A stretch of 64,000 nt of DNA from Pleionea litopenaei. GTDB lineage: Bacteria > Pseudomonadota > Gammaproteobacteria > Enterobacterales > Kangiellaceae. Positions within the stretch are counted from its first letter, which is position 1; each line of letters begins with the position of its first letter. Location: the NCBI RefSeq assembly GCF_031198435.1, contig NZ_CP133548.1:1366501-1430500 (forward strand), read 5' to 3'. Position numbers and translations under genes: made by a program. The notes beneath the pieces were generated by a model, which was not told the DNA's origin, did no database searches, and saw only the letters and a list, made by a program, of their open reading frames with translations. Shown in pieces: positions 17,786 to 26,249 of the stretch.

Positions 17786-19954
17786 ATGAAAAAAACATTA
17801 ATAGTTTTGCTCACCTCTTCTCTACTATTCGCCTGTTCTAAAGAGACCGAGCAAACAACACAACAGAAGACTGCTGCGCCAGAAAAACACAGTGCCGCAG
17901 AAACTAAAATAAACTACCCAACCACTCGAAAAGGCGCTGAGGTTAGCAGCTATTTCGATATGAAAGTGGCCGACCCTTATCGTTGGTTAGAGGATGACCG
18001 AAGTGAAGAAACCGCTGAGTGGGTTAAGGCACAAAATAATGTGACCTTTGGTTATCTCGATAAAATTAATTATCGTGAGAAAATCAAAGAAAAGCTGACA
18101 AAAATCTGGAACTACGAAAAGGTCAGCTCACCTTTCGTTGAAGGAAAATACACCTACTTCACAAAAAATGATGGATTACAAAATCAAAATGTTGTTTACC
18201 GTAAAAATGAACAAGGTGAAACAGAAGTCTTTCTTGACCCGAATAAATTCAGTGAAGATGGCACCACCTCATTAGCCGGACTTAGCTTTTCAGAAGATGG
18301 TTCTCTTGCCGCTTATTTGATCTCAGAAGGAGGATCAGATTGGCGAAAAATTATTGTGATTGATGCAGAGACGAAGCAACCGGTTGAAGATACACTGGTT
18401 GATGTTAAATTTTCTGGCGTTAGTTGGAAAGGCAACGAAGGCTTTTTCTACTCAAGTTACGATAAGCCTGATGGCAGTGAGCTGTCAGCGAAAACCGATC
18501 AGCACAAACTCTACTACCACAAATTAGGCACGCCTCAGAGCCAAGACCAAGTGGTATTTGGCGCAACCGATGAGCAGAAACACCGCTATGTTGGTGGTCA
18601 AGTCAGCGAAGACGGTCGCTTCTTATTTATTAGCGCTGCGGTTTCAACCTCGGGCAATAAATTGTTTATGCGCGATCTAAGTTCAGATGATGGCCAACTG
18701 GTCGCCATTGTCGATAATACTAATTCCGATACCTATGTACTCGACACAAAAGGCACGCAATTATTTTTAGTCACCAATTTAAATGCACCTAATCGAAAAG
18801 TAGTTACTGTCGACGCAAAGGATCCTGCTCCTGCGAATTGGAAAGATCTTATTCCTGAGACAGACAATGTATTGTCGATCAGCACCGGTGCCGGTTATTT
18901 ATTTGCAGAGTATATGGTCGACGCGATTTCTCAAGTCAAACAATATGACTACACAGGTAAGTTGGTGCGAGAAGTCGCCTTACCGGGTGTTGGCGATGTT
19001 AACGGATTTGGCGGCAAACGCGAAGATAAAACGCTTTACTTCACGTTCTCAAATTACAAGACTCCAGCCACTATTTATTCGTTTGATCCTCAGTCAGGCA
19101 ACGCCGATGTTTATCAAAAACCAAACGTTGCGTTCGATAGCGATCAATACGAATCAAAGCAAGTATTCTATAAGTCTAAAGACGGTACTTCTGTACCTAT
19201 GATTATCAGCTACAAAAAAGGACTTAACTTAAACGGAAAGAATCCAACCATCTTGTACGGTTACGGCGGATTTAACGTTAGCTTAACGCCAAGATTCAGT
19301 GTTACTCGCGCAGTTTGGATGGAAATGGGCGGTATCTATGCGGTCGCTAACCTTCGTGGTGGTGGCGAATACGGTAAGAAATGGCATAAAGCAGGAACCC
19401 AACTCAATAAGCAAAATGTGTTCGATGACTTCATTGCGGCGGCTGAGTACTTGATTGATCAAAAGTACACCAGTAAGAACTACTTAGCCATTAGCGGTGG
19501 TTCAAACGGTGGGTTGTTAGTGGGTGCCACTATGACTCAACGTCCTGATTTATTCCAGGTTGCATTACCGGCGGTTGGCGTTCTCGACATGCTGCGTTAC
19601 CACACCTTCACTGCCGGTGCGGGTTGGGCGTATGACTATGGCACAGCAGAAGATAGCAAAGAAATGTTCGAGTATTTGTTAGGCTATTCTCCCGTGCATA
19701 ACGTAAAAGCAGGTACTCAATATCCAGCGACGATGATCACCACCGGTGACCATGACGATCGCGTGGTTCCAGCACACTCGTTCAAATTTGCTGCTGAACT
19801 GCAATCTAAAGATGCAGGAAATCAGCCCATGTTGATTCGTATAGAGACCAATGCGGGACATGGTGCAGGAACACCAACCAGTAAACAAATCGATCTTGCG
19901 GCAGACGTCTATGCCTTTACCTTGTACAACATGGGATTTCGAGAACTTCCCTAA
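17786..19954 (+). CDS. Prolyl oligopeptidase family serine peptidase (S9A) lipoprotein
   Basis: 722 residues. Lipoprotein signal with lipobox LFAC (Cys17). The N-terminal beta-propeller starts with [27 protein letters not shown], a prolyl oligopeptidase hallmark. The C-terminal alpha/beta-hydrolase domain has the nucleophile Ser573 in GGSNGG, then the Asp region GDHDDRV and the His in NAGHGAG. The family cleaves short peptides after proline. As a lipoprotein next to a Dcp-like lipoprotein it is likely to act on peptides in the periplasm. [11 protein letters not shown] near residue 530 is also typical. No anomaly was seen. Confidence 0.95.
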   Translation: MKKTLIVLLTSSLLFACSKETEQTTQQKTAAPEKHSAAETKINYPTTRKGAEVSSYFDMKVADPYRWLEDDRSEETAEWVKAQNNVTFGYLDKINYREKIKEKLTKIWNYEKVSSPFVEGKYTYFTKNDGLQNQNVVYRKNEQGETEVFLDPNKFSEDGTTSLAGLSFSEDGSLAAYLISEGGSDWRKIIVIDAETKQPVEDTLVDVKFSGVSWKGNEGFFYSSYDKPDGSELSAKTDQHKLYYHKLGTPQSQDQVVFGATDEQKHRYVGGQVSEDGRFLFISAAVSTSGNKLFMRDLSSDDGQLVAIVDNTNSDTYVLDTKGTQLFLVTNLNAPNRKVVTVDAKDPAPANWKDLIPETDNVLSISTGAGYLFAEYMVDAISQVKQYDYTGKLVREVALPGVGDVNGFGGKREDKTLYFTFSNYKTPATIYSFDPQSGNADVYQKPNVAFDSDQYESKQVFYKSKDGTSVPMIISYKKGLNLNGKNPTILYGYGGFNVSLTPRFSVTRAVWMEMGGIYAVANLRGGGEYGKKWHKAGTQLNKQNVFDDFIAAAEYLIDQKYTSKNYLAISGGSNGGLLVGATMTQRPDLFQVALPAVGVLDMLRYHTFTAGAGWAYDYGTAEDSKEMFEYLLGYSPVHNVKAGTQYPATMITTGDHDDRVVPAHSFKFAAELQSKDAGNQPMLIRIETNAGHGAGTPTSKQIDLAADVYAFTLYNMGFRELP

Positions 19955-20013
19955 CTAGGTTATTTCGGTGATAAATCGATAGCGGTGTGATAGCGGTGCA
20001 GTAGTGCCGCTAT

Positions 20014-20517
20014 CTACCGGTTCGCATACCACCAAGGAAGTACCTCATCACGGATACCGTGACCTTTCAAACTTTCCCACACCAACACCTTTTCATCTTC
20101 GACTAAAAAGCTACCCACCGAACATTTTCGGTCGTCGAAAATTAAATACAAATCCATCGTTGCTAAACAAGAAGTGGGTTGATTAACCTGTAAGAAAACT
20201 TCTTTCCGGCGCATGCTGATCGTGTGCTCGCATTCTTCCCCTCCTTCTCCCAGCACTAACTGATCGCCGTCTAGCATGATCATTTGCTGACGCTGAGCCT
20301 TTCGGTGGTTAGCGATTAATAACCAGCCGACCAGTGAGACTTCGAAACCGGCAAAGGGAATGACTGGCCAGAACCCAAGAGAAGCCCAAGCCAGCGCAAT
20401 AGAAAATGAAAGCAAGGCGATCACTGAAATAAAAGCATAGACTTGCCCTTTGGTCGCTGAGCAATTGGGTCGCAAACACAACCCCCATTTATTATGTTCA
20501 GAGATTTCTCTGACCAT
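20014..20517 (-). CDS. DUF2244-like small membrane protein
   Basis: 167 residues. An N-terminal cytosolic piece containing LRPNCSATKGQ is followed by two closely spaced membrane segments (about residues 27-45 and 50-68), then a basic stretch (NHRKAQRQQ) and a C-terminal soluble domain with several Cys. The layout and the RPNCS motif before a hairpin of two membrane helices resemble the DUF2244 family, whose function is unknown. It is convergent with the prolyl oligopeptidase gene and diverges from the small Cys-rich protein gene. Family assignment is moderate. Confidence 0.65.
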   Translation of the reverse strand: MVREISEHNKWGLCLRPNCSATKGQVYAFISVIALLSFSIALAWASLGFWPVIPFAGFEVSLVGWLLIANHRKAQRQQMIMLDGDQLVLGEGGEECEHTISMRRKEVFLQVNQPTSCLATMDLYLIFDDRKCSVGSFLVEDEKVLVWESLKGHGIRDEVLPWWYANR

Positions 20518-20617
20518 CGATTCCTCTTGTGCACTTTTTAACCAAGTTAATTCAAGTATAGTTTAAGAAAAGCATCTAACCTATACTGAATAAGGCAAAC
20601 TGCTGGTAGAGAACTTT

Positions 20618-20815
20618 ATGAATACATGGGATGAAACGGCTCAAACTTGTCCATATTACGGCTCAAAGATTTCACTTCTTTTGGATCTTTCTGTGACGGA
20701 GCAGTCTTATATCGAAGACTGTGAGGTCTGTTGTCGACCAATTACCATTCACGTGTCAGTTACACCAAACCAAGAAGTATGCCTACAACTTAGCGCAGAA
20801 AACGATGTATTTTAG
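20618..20815 (+). CDS. CPXCG-motif Cys-rich small protein, first motif altered
   Basis: 65 residues. Members of this zinc-ribbon-like family normally start CPYCG and later have DCxVCCRPI. Here the second part is intact (EDCEVCCRPITI, about residues 39-50), but the first motif reads CPYYG at residues 11-15: the codon expected to be TGC is TAC, a single G-to-A change. If the family binds zinc through these Cys, this copy lacks one ligand. A further Cys, present near residue 55 (QEVCLQL), could compensate. The start has a weak GAGAAC ribosome site. Confidence 0.8.
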   Translation: MNTWDETAQTCPYYGSKISLLLDLSVTEQSYIEDCEVCCRPITIHVSVTPNQEVCLQLSAENDVF

Positions 20816-20903
20816 TAATCGATAAAATCTATTTATTTTCGAATTACTTTTAATTTCCCCAATGTTAAAATACCTGAAAGTTTAGCGAGTTCTCAGAGGT
20901 TTT

Positions 20904-21677
20904 ATGCTCACGGTCATTTCACCCGCGAAAAGCTTAGATTTTGAATCGAAGCTTCCGACTAAAAAATTTACGCAACCGCAGTTCCTTGATCATAGCCAGG
21001 TGCTTATTGATGAATTAAGAAAATTAACTCATCAAGACGTTGCGACTATGATGAAGTTGAGCGACAAATTGGCGGAACTCAACGTTCATCGATTCCAGTC
21101 GTTTAGTACGCCCTTTACACCAGAGAACGCCCGCCCTGCTGTGTTTGCCTTTACCGGAGATGTTTATCAGGGTTTAGCTGCGACTGAGCTTAAAGCCAAT
21201 GACTTCACTTTCGCTCAAAAGCATCTAAGAATTCTATCGGGTCTATACGGCCTGTTGCGTCCATTGGACTTAATTCAACCCTATCGTCTAGAAATGGGCA
21301 CTCGATTAGGTAATCAGCGTGGCAAGAACTTATACGAATTCTGGGGCACCCTGATCCACGACCAAATTAGCAAAGAGCTAGAAACGCAAAAGCAACCAGC
21401 GCTGATCAATTTGGCATCGAATGAATATTTTAAGTCGGTTAAATCGTCGAAGTTGCCTTATGAAGTGATCACACCGCAATTTAAGGATTATAAAAACGGA
21501 CAGTACAAGATGATCAGTTTCTTTGCGAAGCGTGCGCGCGGTTTAATGTCGCGTTATATCATCGAGAACAAAATCGACAACCCCAATGATTTACGTTCAT
21601 TTAATATCGATGGCTATCGAATTGATAACAAAAGCAGCACCACAAACGACTTAGTGTTTTTACGGAAGCAAGCTTAA
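20904..21677 (+). CDS. yaaA: Peroxide stress protein YaaA
   Basis: 257 residues (E. coli 258). It starts MLTVISPAKSLDFES, the YaaA/DUF328 signature, and continues with FTGDVYQGL, LRILSGLYGLLRPLDLIQPYRLEMG and the C-terminal ARGLMSRYII, all conserved. In E. coli YaaA limits intracellular iron and oxidative DNA damage under peroxide stress and is OxyR-regulated. GAGG lies directly upstream of the ATG. It forms a small plus-strand unit with no close partner; the attC-bearing block begins about 90 bp after its stop. Confidence 0.96.
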   Translation: MLTVISPAKSLDFESKLPTKKFTQPQFLDHSQVLIDELRKLTHQDVATMMKLSDKLAELNVHRFQSFSTPFTPENARPAVFAFTGDVYQGLAATELKANDFTFAQKHLRILSGLYGLLRPLDLIQPYRLEMGTRLGNQRGKNLYEFWGTLIHDQISKELETQKQPALINLASNEYFKSVKSSKLPYEVITPQFKDYKNGQYKMISFFAKRARGLMSRYIIENKIDNPNDLRSFNIDGYRIDNKSSTTNDLVFLRKQA

Positions 21678-21764
21678 CGTAGAATAGTTGATATTTGACT
21701 TAATCTAAAAGAACGTTCGATTTAATCTTACAAATTAATATTCAACATTTAGCCAGAAGCTGAT

Positions 21765-21847
21765 GATAACGCCCAGCACACAGGCCGACTGGAGCGAAGC
21801 GTAAGGAGGTCCAGGCCGCAGGCCGGCGGTGTTGATGATTGTTATGC
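21765..21847 (-). other. attC-like recombination site downstream of the RraB-like gene
   Basis: An 83-bp imperfect palindrome. On the minus strand it begins GCATAACAATCA (R''-type end) and ends GCTGGGCGTTATC (R'-type end). Inner complementary blocks GGCCTGGA / TCCAGTCGGCC and CAACAC / GTGTGCTG form a long hairpin with a loop containing CTTACGCTTCGC. This is the folded single-strand layout of attC sites. Confidence 0.7.
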
Positions 21848-21857
21848 ATTTTTACTA

Positions 21858-22220
21858 TTACCCCTGCACCACCCAACCATCGGATTTGCCACCGAATGGG
21901 ACTGACAACTGATCCAAATCTTTCTGGATGGCAACCAATTGATCGTATTCTAACTTCACCACCTTTGTTACATACACAGTCCAAGACGGAGCGAATTCCT
22001 CATTTTCTTCAGTGATTTCTTCGTCCACCTCCAGCTCACCTTCATCAAAGTAACCCTCTGCATCATATCCTGCATTACGTGCAGCTTTTTCAATTGATGC
22101 CATAGCCTCTTCATTCGGTGCAGCAACCGTAAACTCCACTTCAATCTCATTGCAAAAGTCAAAACCCATTTCATGGAGTTGTTTTAAAACGTTGCCATCG
22201 TCATCGTTTGGAAATTGCAT
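21858..22220 (-). CDS. RraB family protein (putative RNase E inhibitor), cassette-borne
   Basis: 120 residues from the ATG at 22220, which has GGAG 9 bases upstream. A 143-residue version would start inside the preceding attC site and is rejected. The start MQFPNDDDGNVLKQLHEMGFDF, interrupted only by expected variation, matches RraB. A Glu/Asp-rich loop lies at about residues 60-80 (EGELEV, EEITEENEE), and the C-terminal LSVPFGGKSDGW is also family-typical. RraB binds RNase E and modulates mRNA decay in E. coli. Its stop is 10 bp from an attC site, so this is a gene cassette; whether it still acts on host RNase E is unknown. Confidence 0.85.
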   Translation of the reverse strand: MQFPNDDDGNVLKQLHEMGFDFCNEIEVEFTVAAPNEEAMASIEKAARNAGYDAEGYFDEGELEVDEEITEENEEFAPSWTVYVTKVVKLEYDQLVAIQKDLDQLSVPFGGKSDGWVVQG

Positions 22221-22244
22221 GCAAGATTTCTCCGGTTGTTGATG

Positions 22245-22327
22245 CATAATACCGCCATTTGCAGGATTTTTGAGTTTGCTGTTTTTCAAGCAAGCTCAAA
22301 AATGTACGCAAAGATGGCTTTGTTAGT
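22245..22327 (-). other. attC-like recombination site downstream of the secreted-protein gene
   Basis: An 83-bp palindromic site. On the minus strand: R''-type ACTAACAAAGCCAT, then TTTGC, a 15-bp central stem (ATTTTTGAGCTTGCT with AGCAAACTCAAAAAT, one mismatch), then GCAAATGGC and an R'-type end GGTATTATGC. The R' end is abnormal, as GTTA would be expected, so the site may be inactive. Confidence 0.65.
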
Positions 22328-22328
22328 T

Positions 22329-22664
22329 TTAGAAATCCACATTCAAGCGAACATAGGAAAGCTCACATTGAGCATGCCCCTCTTTAATTCGAAGCTGGAT
22401 TTTTCTATTTGCCATAAATGCCGCAAGCAAACTCGAGTATATCTCTTTTGCATTACCTGATGATGGATTCAGGGTAAAATATATATCTGATATTGGAGTA
22501 CAATTAGCCAATTTTTCATCTAACGGAGTTCCAATATAAATCCTACCGTCGGCATTGGTGTAAAGTTCAGATATGGTTGAAACACAACCCCAACTTTTAC
22601 ATTCATCAGCCATTGTAGGTAGCGATGCCATTAATAATGCACATCCAATAATTGCTTTTCTCAT
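22329..22664 (-). CDS. Small secreted hypothetical protein, cassette-borne
   Basis: 111 residues. A classical signal peptide (MRKAIIGCALLMASLPTMADE, cleavage expected after MA near residue 19) leaves a mature domain of about 92 residues with four Cys (positions about 22, 27, 54 and 100) that could form two disulfides. The mature part contains RIYIGTPLDEKLANCTP and a C-terminal RIKEGHAQCELSYVRLN. I recall similar small exported proteins from chromosomal integron cassettes, function unknown. Its stop codon directly abuts the attC site at 22327. A TATAAT box lies upstream, but no good -35 was found. Confidence 0.8.
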   Translation of the reverse strand: MRKAIIGCALLMASLPTMADECKSWGCVSTISELYTNADGRIYIGTPLDEKLANCTPISDIYFTLNPSSGNAKEIYSSLLAAFMANRKIQLRIKEGHAQCELSYVRLNVDF

Positions 22665-23347
22665 ACTTAGTGTCTCTTCCTATAACTTCTTTAAAAAATA
22701 ACAATATATTATAATCATCTGGGCGCAAATAAACCGCTCACTTTTCTTTCCGAGTAGCCTACCCCCCCTCTGCTGCAGCGACTAGAGCAAAACTCACATT
22801 TTCCGAGAATGCTGTTTAGATCGCTCAATAGCATAAGATCCCATTATACGCGCCAGTGCTTTTCCAAATCATTCAAGCAGTTAGTATTTTATCCACAGAC
22901 ATAGCTAAGAAAACCTTACTTTTTATCGACTCCTTTGTCGAACCTATACATACTCGTTAGGAGAATAAGTACTGTCTACAAAAGCGTAATAAATTACTTC
23001 ACCAAAACTCTTAACTTGGCGGCAGCAACGCCGAATCAATCATTGCCCAAATCGGTCAACTCAGTTTTTAAATACCTAAACACTCCGGAGTCTTCTATCA
23101 CGTGATACAGCAATGCTGATTTAACTGACAGCCCACAACATGCAATAAAGACACTATTTTTAGAACCATGAGCTATTAAAAGCCATTAAGGATCGATCTC
23201 TCAAGCCTTTTATGTCTAATCGCTTACTTAAAGATTATTCACGGTCCTCTAATAATCAATTGGTAACTCATGCACAATTTGTATTCATCAAGGACGATGA
23301 ATCAGCATCACTCTAACTTGAGTGAGCAAACTTAAAAGGACGGTACA
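22665..23347. other. 683-bp region without a recognisable gene
   Basis: No credible reading frame, no third attC, no integrase remnant and no RNA family was recognised. It must hold the divergent promoters of the cassette array and the ligase gene. The ligase gene has AAAGGACGG 8 bases before its ATG. Confidence 0.5.
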
Positions 23348-24199
23348 ATGAAAGCAATTGGCAATGGAATTTGTATATCATTATCTCTTTTACCTCTAAT
23401 CTCTTCACCCTTTCAATCGACCAAGTCAGGTCCGAATCTTCTCTTAGCGCAAACGTTTAAGCCCGAGAGCGATGTTACTGAGTTTTGGGTCAGTGAGAAG
23501 CTAGACGGCGTACGAACCTTGTGGAATGGGAAAGAACTGTTAACTAGAGGTGGTTACAAAGTCCATGCGCCAGATTGGTTCACTAGCCGATTGCCAGAGC
23601 AAGCTTTAGATGGCGAACTATGGATAGCTCGCGGCGAGTTCGAAAAGGTTTCTTCAATTATTCGTCGACACGATGCGCCCGATGACCAATGGAGAGACAT
23701 TAAGTTTATGGTATTTGATTTGCCGCACAGCCTTAAAGACTTTAATGCTCGACTGAAAGAACTGACGTTTATCGTCAAGGAACATCAAAGCGAGCACCTG
23801 GTTTTGGTCGAACATTTTCGTGTAAATCATATTGATGCTCTGTATGAAACACTCGCAGACGTAGAGAAAAAAGGCGGAGAAGGATTAATGTTACATCGAG
23901 CAGATTCACTATATCAGGCTCGTCGAACCAACGACTTACAGAAACTTAAAAGTTATCAAGATGCCGAAGCTAAAGTGATTGCGCATATTGAAGGAAACGG
24001 AAAATACCAAGGAATGATGGGCGCGATACTGGTTGAGAATAAACAAGGTATTCGCTTCAAGCTCGGCTCTGGATTTAGCCTTCAGCAACGACAGACGCCA
24101 CCAGAAATCGGCAGCCTAGTCACCTACCGTTATCGAGGATATACCAACCATAATACACCAAGGTTTGCGACCTTCTTGCGCAGCTATCAAGCCCATTAA
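23348..24199 (+). CDS. ATP-dependent DNA ligase, periplasmic LigE type
   Basis: 283 residues. The nucleotidyltransferase motifs are in order: I, SEKLDGVR with adenylated Lys51; III region, DGELW near residue 80; IV, GGEGLMLHR near residue 180; V, LQKLKSY. A short OB domain ends the protein, including RFKLGSGF. No extra domains are present, so this is the minimal single-polypeptide type of gammaproteobacterial LigE. An N-terminal signal-like stretch (about residues 7-20) agrees with the periplasmic location proposed for this family, whose role in DNA uptake or biofilm remains open. The essential NAD-dependent ligase is not in the window. Confidence 0.88.
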   Translation: MKAIGNGICISLSLLPLISSPFQSTKSGPNLLLAQTFKPESDVTEFWVSEKLDGVRTLWNGKELLTRGGYKVHAPDWFTSRLPEQALDGELWIARGEFEKVSSIIRRHDAPDDQWRDIKFMVFDLPHSLKDFNARLKELTFIVKEHQSEHLVLVEHFRVNHIDALYETLADVEKKGGEGLMLHRADSLYQARRTNDLQKLKSYQDAEAKVIAHIEGNGKYQGMMGAILVENKQGIRFKLGSGFSLQQRQTPPEIGSLVTYRYRGYTNHNTPRFATFLRSYQAH

Positions 24200-24202
24200 C
24201 GA

Positions 24203-24718
24203 TCAATTTTTCGAGGTTAACCTTGGTTTGATCAGCGTAATAAGACGATCTATTTTGGCATTCGAAAGTTGTCGATAATCTGGGTAAGGCGTGATGACAA
24301 CAGAGGTATCGGCGACTTCAAAAAAGTCCCCTTTTTCGCAGAGGTTACCTTCAATTGCCAATAACTGACTGAGTCGTTTGCCCATAACTAGGGTCACTCG
24401 GTTCGACTCTGGTAACAAATCGCTGAGAGATAACTCATTGTGATGAAACAGCAGTGCTTCATTACCCCGAGATCGTAACAAACGCTCCTGCCGGTAATCT
24501 TGCCAGGTTTCATTTATTTCACCAAAAATGGGCTGCGAAATTTTTGCTAAGCACGCAAAAATTTTTTTCCAATGATTTCCACATGCCTGCTCAATCGCGG
24601 CTCGTTGCTGAGTAGAGAGCGGTAGCACCGTCGAAAGGTGTTGGTATTGCGACATCGGCGGTGGATTTTCAATGACAAAACGCAAACGAGCAGATGGGTT
24701 ACCCAAGCCTAGCAACAT
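24203..24718 (-). CDS. Conserved-looking hypothetical protein, coupled to the DUF2750 gene
   Basis: 171 residues, not recognised with confidence. It begins MLLGLGNPSARLRFVIENPPPMSQYQHL and has no signal peptide or membrane segment; the C-terminal part has PYPDYRQLSNAKIDRLITLIKP. The ATG overlaps the upstream stop codon by one base (TAATG), so it is translationally coupled to the DUF2750 gene and probably functions with it. It is convergent with the ligase gene, with 3 bp between stops. Cytosolic location is inferred from the absence of targeting signals. Confidence 0.7.
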   Translation of the reverse strand: MLLGLGNPSARLRFVIENPPPMSQYQHLSTVLPLSTQQRAAIEQACGNHWKKIFACLAKISQPIFGEINETWQDYRQERLLRSRGNEALLFHHNELSLSDLLPESNRVTLVMGKRLSQLLAIEGNLCEKGDFFEVADTSVVITPYPDYRQLSNAKIDRLITLIKPRLTSKN

Positions 24719-25089
24719 TAGTCGGTTTCAAGTAACTCGAGAGACAGTTCCAACGGCTCTTGCTCAAAGCCATCTAAAGCATCATTCCAATTGACTCCCA
24801 CTAAGTAACCATCGCCTTGCATTCCCGGCAACCACTTATCGATAAACTCGTCCAAATCAATGGCTCGAGGACTGCATTCACTCCACTCTTCAACACACAA
24901 GGCTTCTGCAAATGCAATGTTCGAGAAAAACAGCATGACTCCACGCTGAGGATCCGTTTCAGAGTCAACCATAACAAATTCAGACTCATCGTCATCGGTT
25001 GTGGTCAACGACCAAATGATTCCGGTATCGACTGCTTCGGAAAGAAATTGAGCGTAATTCAGCTCTGTATCATCAGACAGTTTATTCAT
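24718..25089 (-). CDS. DUF2750 domain-containing protein
   Basis: 123 residues, acidic. The layout matches DUF2750: an N-terminal helix, GIIWSLTTTDDDESEFVM, then FFSNIAFAEALCVEEWSECSP and the signature LDEFIDKWLPGMQGDGYLVGVNW. No function is known for the family. It is followed with a one-base overlap by the unknown 171-residue gene. The upstream DUF454 gene is 49 bp away on the same strand, so the four small genes from acyP to 24203 may be one transcript. Confidence 0.8.
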   Translation of the reverse strand: MNKLSDDTELNYAQFLSEAVDTGIIWSLTTTDDDESEFVMVDSETDPQRGVMLFFSNIAFAEALCVEEWSECSPRAIDLDEFIDKWLPGMQGDGYLVGVNWNDALDGFEQEPLELSLELLETD

Positions 25090-25138
25090 TAATTCTCTCT
25101 GTAAGAACGACTAGACAACCACTTACTACCCAAGGTTT

Positions 25139-25597
25139 TTATTCAGTAGGGGCGTCACGCTCTAGCGTATTCTCAACCACTCGCTCTAGCGTATTCTGAA
25201 CCACTAAAGTCGGCATTCTCAGAATATACACCGTCACGCCTAGCCCAATAGCCAATAACAAACCCTGTAGCCATAGATGCGGCACAATTATAGCGGAAAA
25301 AGACAGCGAGACCCAAAGGAAAAGCAGCGTGATGACTTTCGCTCGTTTAGGCATACCACAACCCGAATAATAAGCACTTAAATAATTCCCTAGGGTCGGG
25401 TGTTGATGCAGCCAATGATATAAAGTCTCGGAGCTGCGTAAATAACAAGCGCCGGCAAGAATAAGAAAAATAGTCGTGGGCAATAAGGGTAAGAAAATGC
25501 CCAGTATCCCTAATACTAAGAAAAGGCTTCCAGAAATCCAGTAGGTCACTCGAACCACCGGACTCTTTGCAATTTTAAATTCTGACTTCGTTGTCAT
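25139..25597 (-). CDS. YbaN family inner-membrane protein (DUF454)
   Basis: 152 residues. The family core is clear: a membrane helix (YWISGSLFLVLGILGIFLPLLPTT at about residues 19-42), then a Cys/Leu loop, SETLYHWLHQHPTLGNYLSAYYSG, and two more helices near residues 88-125. Function is unknown. The C-terminus carries an in-frame tandem duplication of eight residues, VVQNTLER-VVENTLER, encoded by two 24-base copies differing at one base, so the tail is longer than usual. Confidence 0.88.
   Translation of the reverse strand: MTTKSEFKIAKSPVVRVTYWISGSLFLVLGILGIFLPLLPTTIFLILAGACYLRSSETLYHWLHQHPTLGNYLSAYYSGCGMPKRAKVITLLFLWVSLSFSAIIVPHLWLQGLLLAIGLGVTVYILRMPTLVVQNTLERVVENTLERDAPTE
25158..25205. repeat. 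24-bp tandem duplication inside the ybaN-like gene
   Basis: Copies at 25158-25181 and 25182-25205 begin CGCTCTAGCGTATTCT and differ by one base. Because 24 is a multiple of three, the frame is kept and eight residues are duplicated. Confidence 0.9.
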
Positions 25598-25682
25598 GCT
25601 ACGCCTTCTCTAGACCCTACCATTAGTGTAGAGGGTCTAATTTAAATATCCAAGCGTTGCGCATTTAACAACAAAACTTATG

Positions 25683-25964
25683 TTACTTTGTCGCGCGAGT
25701 TTCAAATTCAAGTAGCCGCGACTCCGCTGACTCCCATTGAAAATCAATCCCGCTCACTTCGGCCAGCTCCGGGCCCTGATAGCACCATTGCAACAAAGCT
25801 TCTAAATTCTCTTTACTGCCTTGAGCAACCAGCTCTACACGACCATCGCTAAGATTTCTTACCCAGCCGACCAGTTCCAGAGATTGCGCTTTTTGCTGAG
25901 TGCTGGCTCGATACCACACACCCTGCACTCGCCCTGAAACAACTGCGTGAAGTTGATGAGTCAT
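25683..25964 (-). CDS. acyP: Acylphosphatase
   Basis: 93 residues, the standard size. The phosphate-binding loop and catalytic Arg are in VSGRVQGVWYRAST (about residues 9-22), and the catalytic Asn in GWVRNLSDGRVELVAQG. It hydrolyses carboxyl-phosphate bonds such as acetyl or acyl phosphate in the cytosol. It is first in the run of small minus-strand genes. An imperfect hairpin (25611-25639, arms TAGACCCT and AGGGTCTA) lies between it and the DUF454 gene but lacks a T run, so it is not a clear terminator. Confidence 0.95.
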   Translation of the reverse strand: MTHQLHAVVSGRVQGVWYRASTQQKAQSLELVGWVRNLSDGRVELVAQGSKENLEALLQWCYQGPELAEVSGIDFQWESAESRLLEFETRATK

Positions 25965-26249
25965 ATTGCACGGGCTCCATTGGTCTAAAAGGACGACTTT
26001 TGCTGTGATTCATTCTGATCTGCTCCCAGTTCACTTATGCGCATCCGAGGTAAATTTTTTTCAGTGATTACTTCGAATGAAAACCAATCAATCGGTCACT
26101 CCACCGGTGACCTTAAGCAAGCGATATTGTTATTTTTTGAGCTTACTCTATCGATTTAGATTATTCATGGTAACTAAGAAAAAACAGATCCGAGCAGCGA
26201 GCGATTATCCCAAATTGTGATGAATCGCTCATTTAATCAAACGAGAAAA

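Larger units (their letters stand above)
21765..22664 (-). mobile_element. Two-cassette integron array without an integrase
   Basis: On the minus strand the order is secreted-protein gene, attC-like site, RraB-like gene, attC-like site. Each gene's stop lies within about 10 bases of its attC, which is the defining layout of integron gene cassettes. No integrase gene is present in the surrounding 64 kb, so this is a cluster of attC sites lacking an integrase. The upstream edge is not defined because no third attC or attI was found in 22665-23347. Confidence 0.6.

Noticed and set aside
22268-22304. Hairpin with long A/T arms, first taken as a terminator
   Set aside because: T residues are on the 5' arm and A on the 3' arm, the wrong polarity for a terminator. 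It is the central stem of an attC-like site.
22665-23347. Remnant integrase or third cassette upstream of the array
   Set aside because: No reading frame or palindromic attC-like end could be found in this stretch.
25611-25639. Terminator between acyP and the DUF454 gene
   Set aside because: The inverted repeat has no T run on the transcribed strand, and the genes look like one operon.
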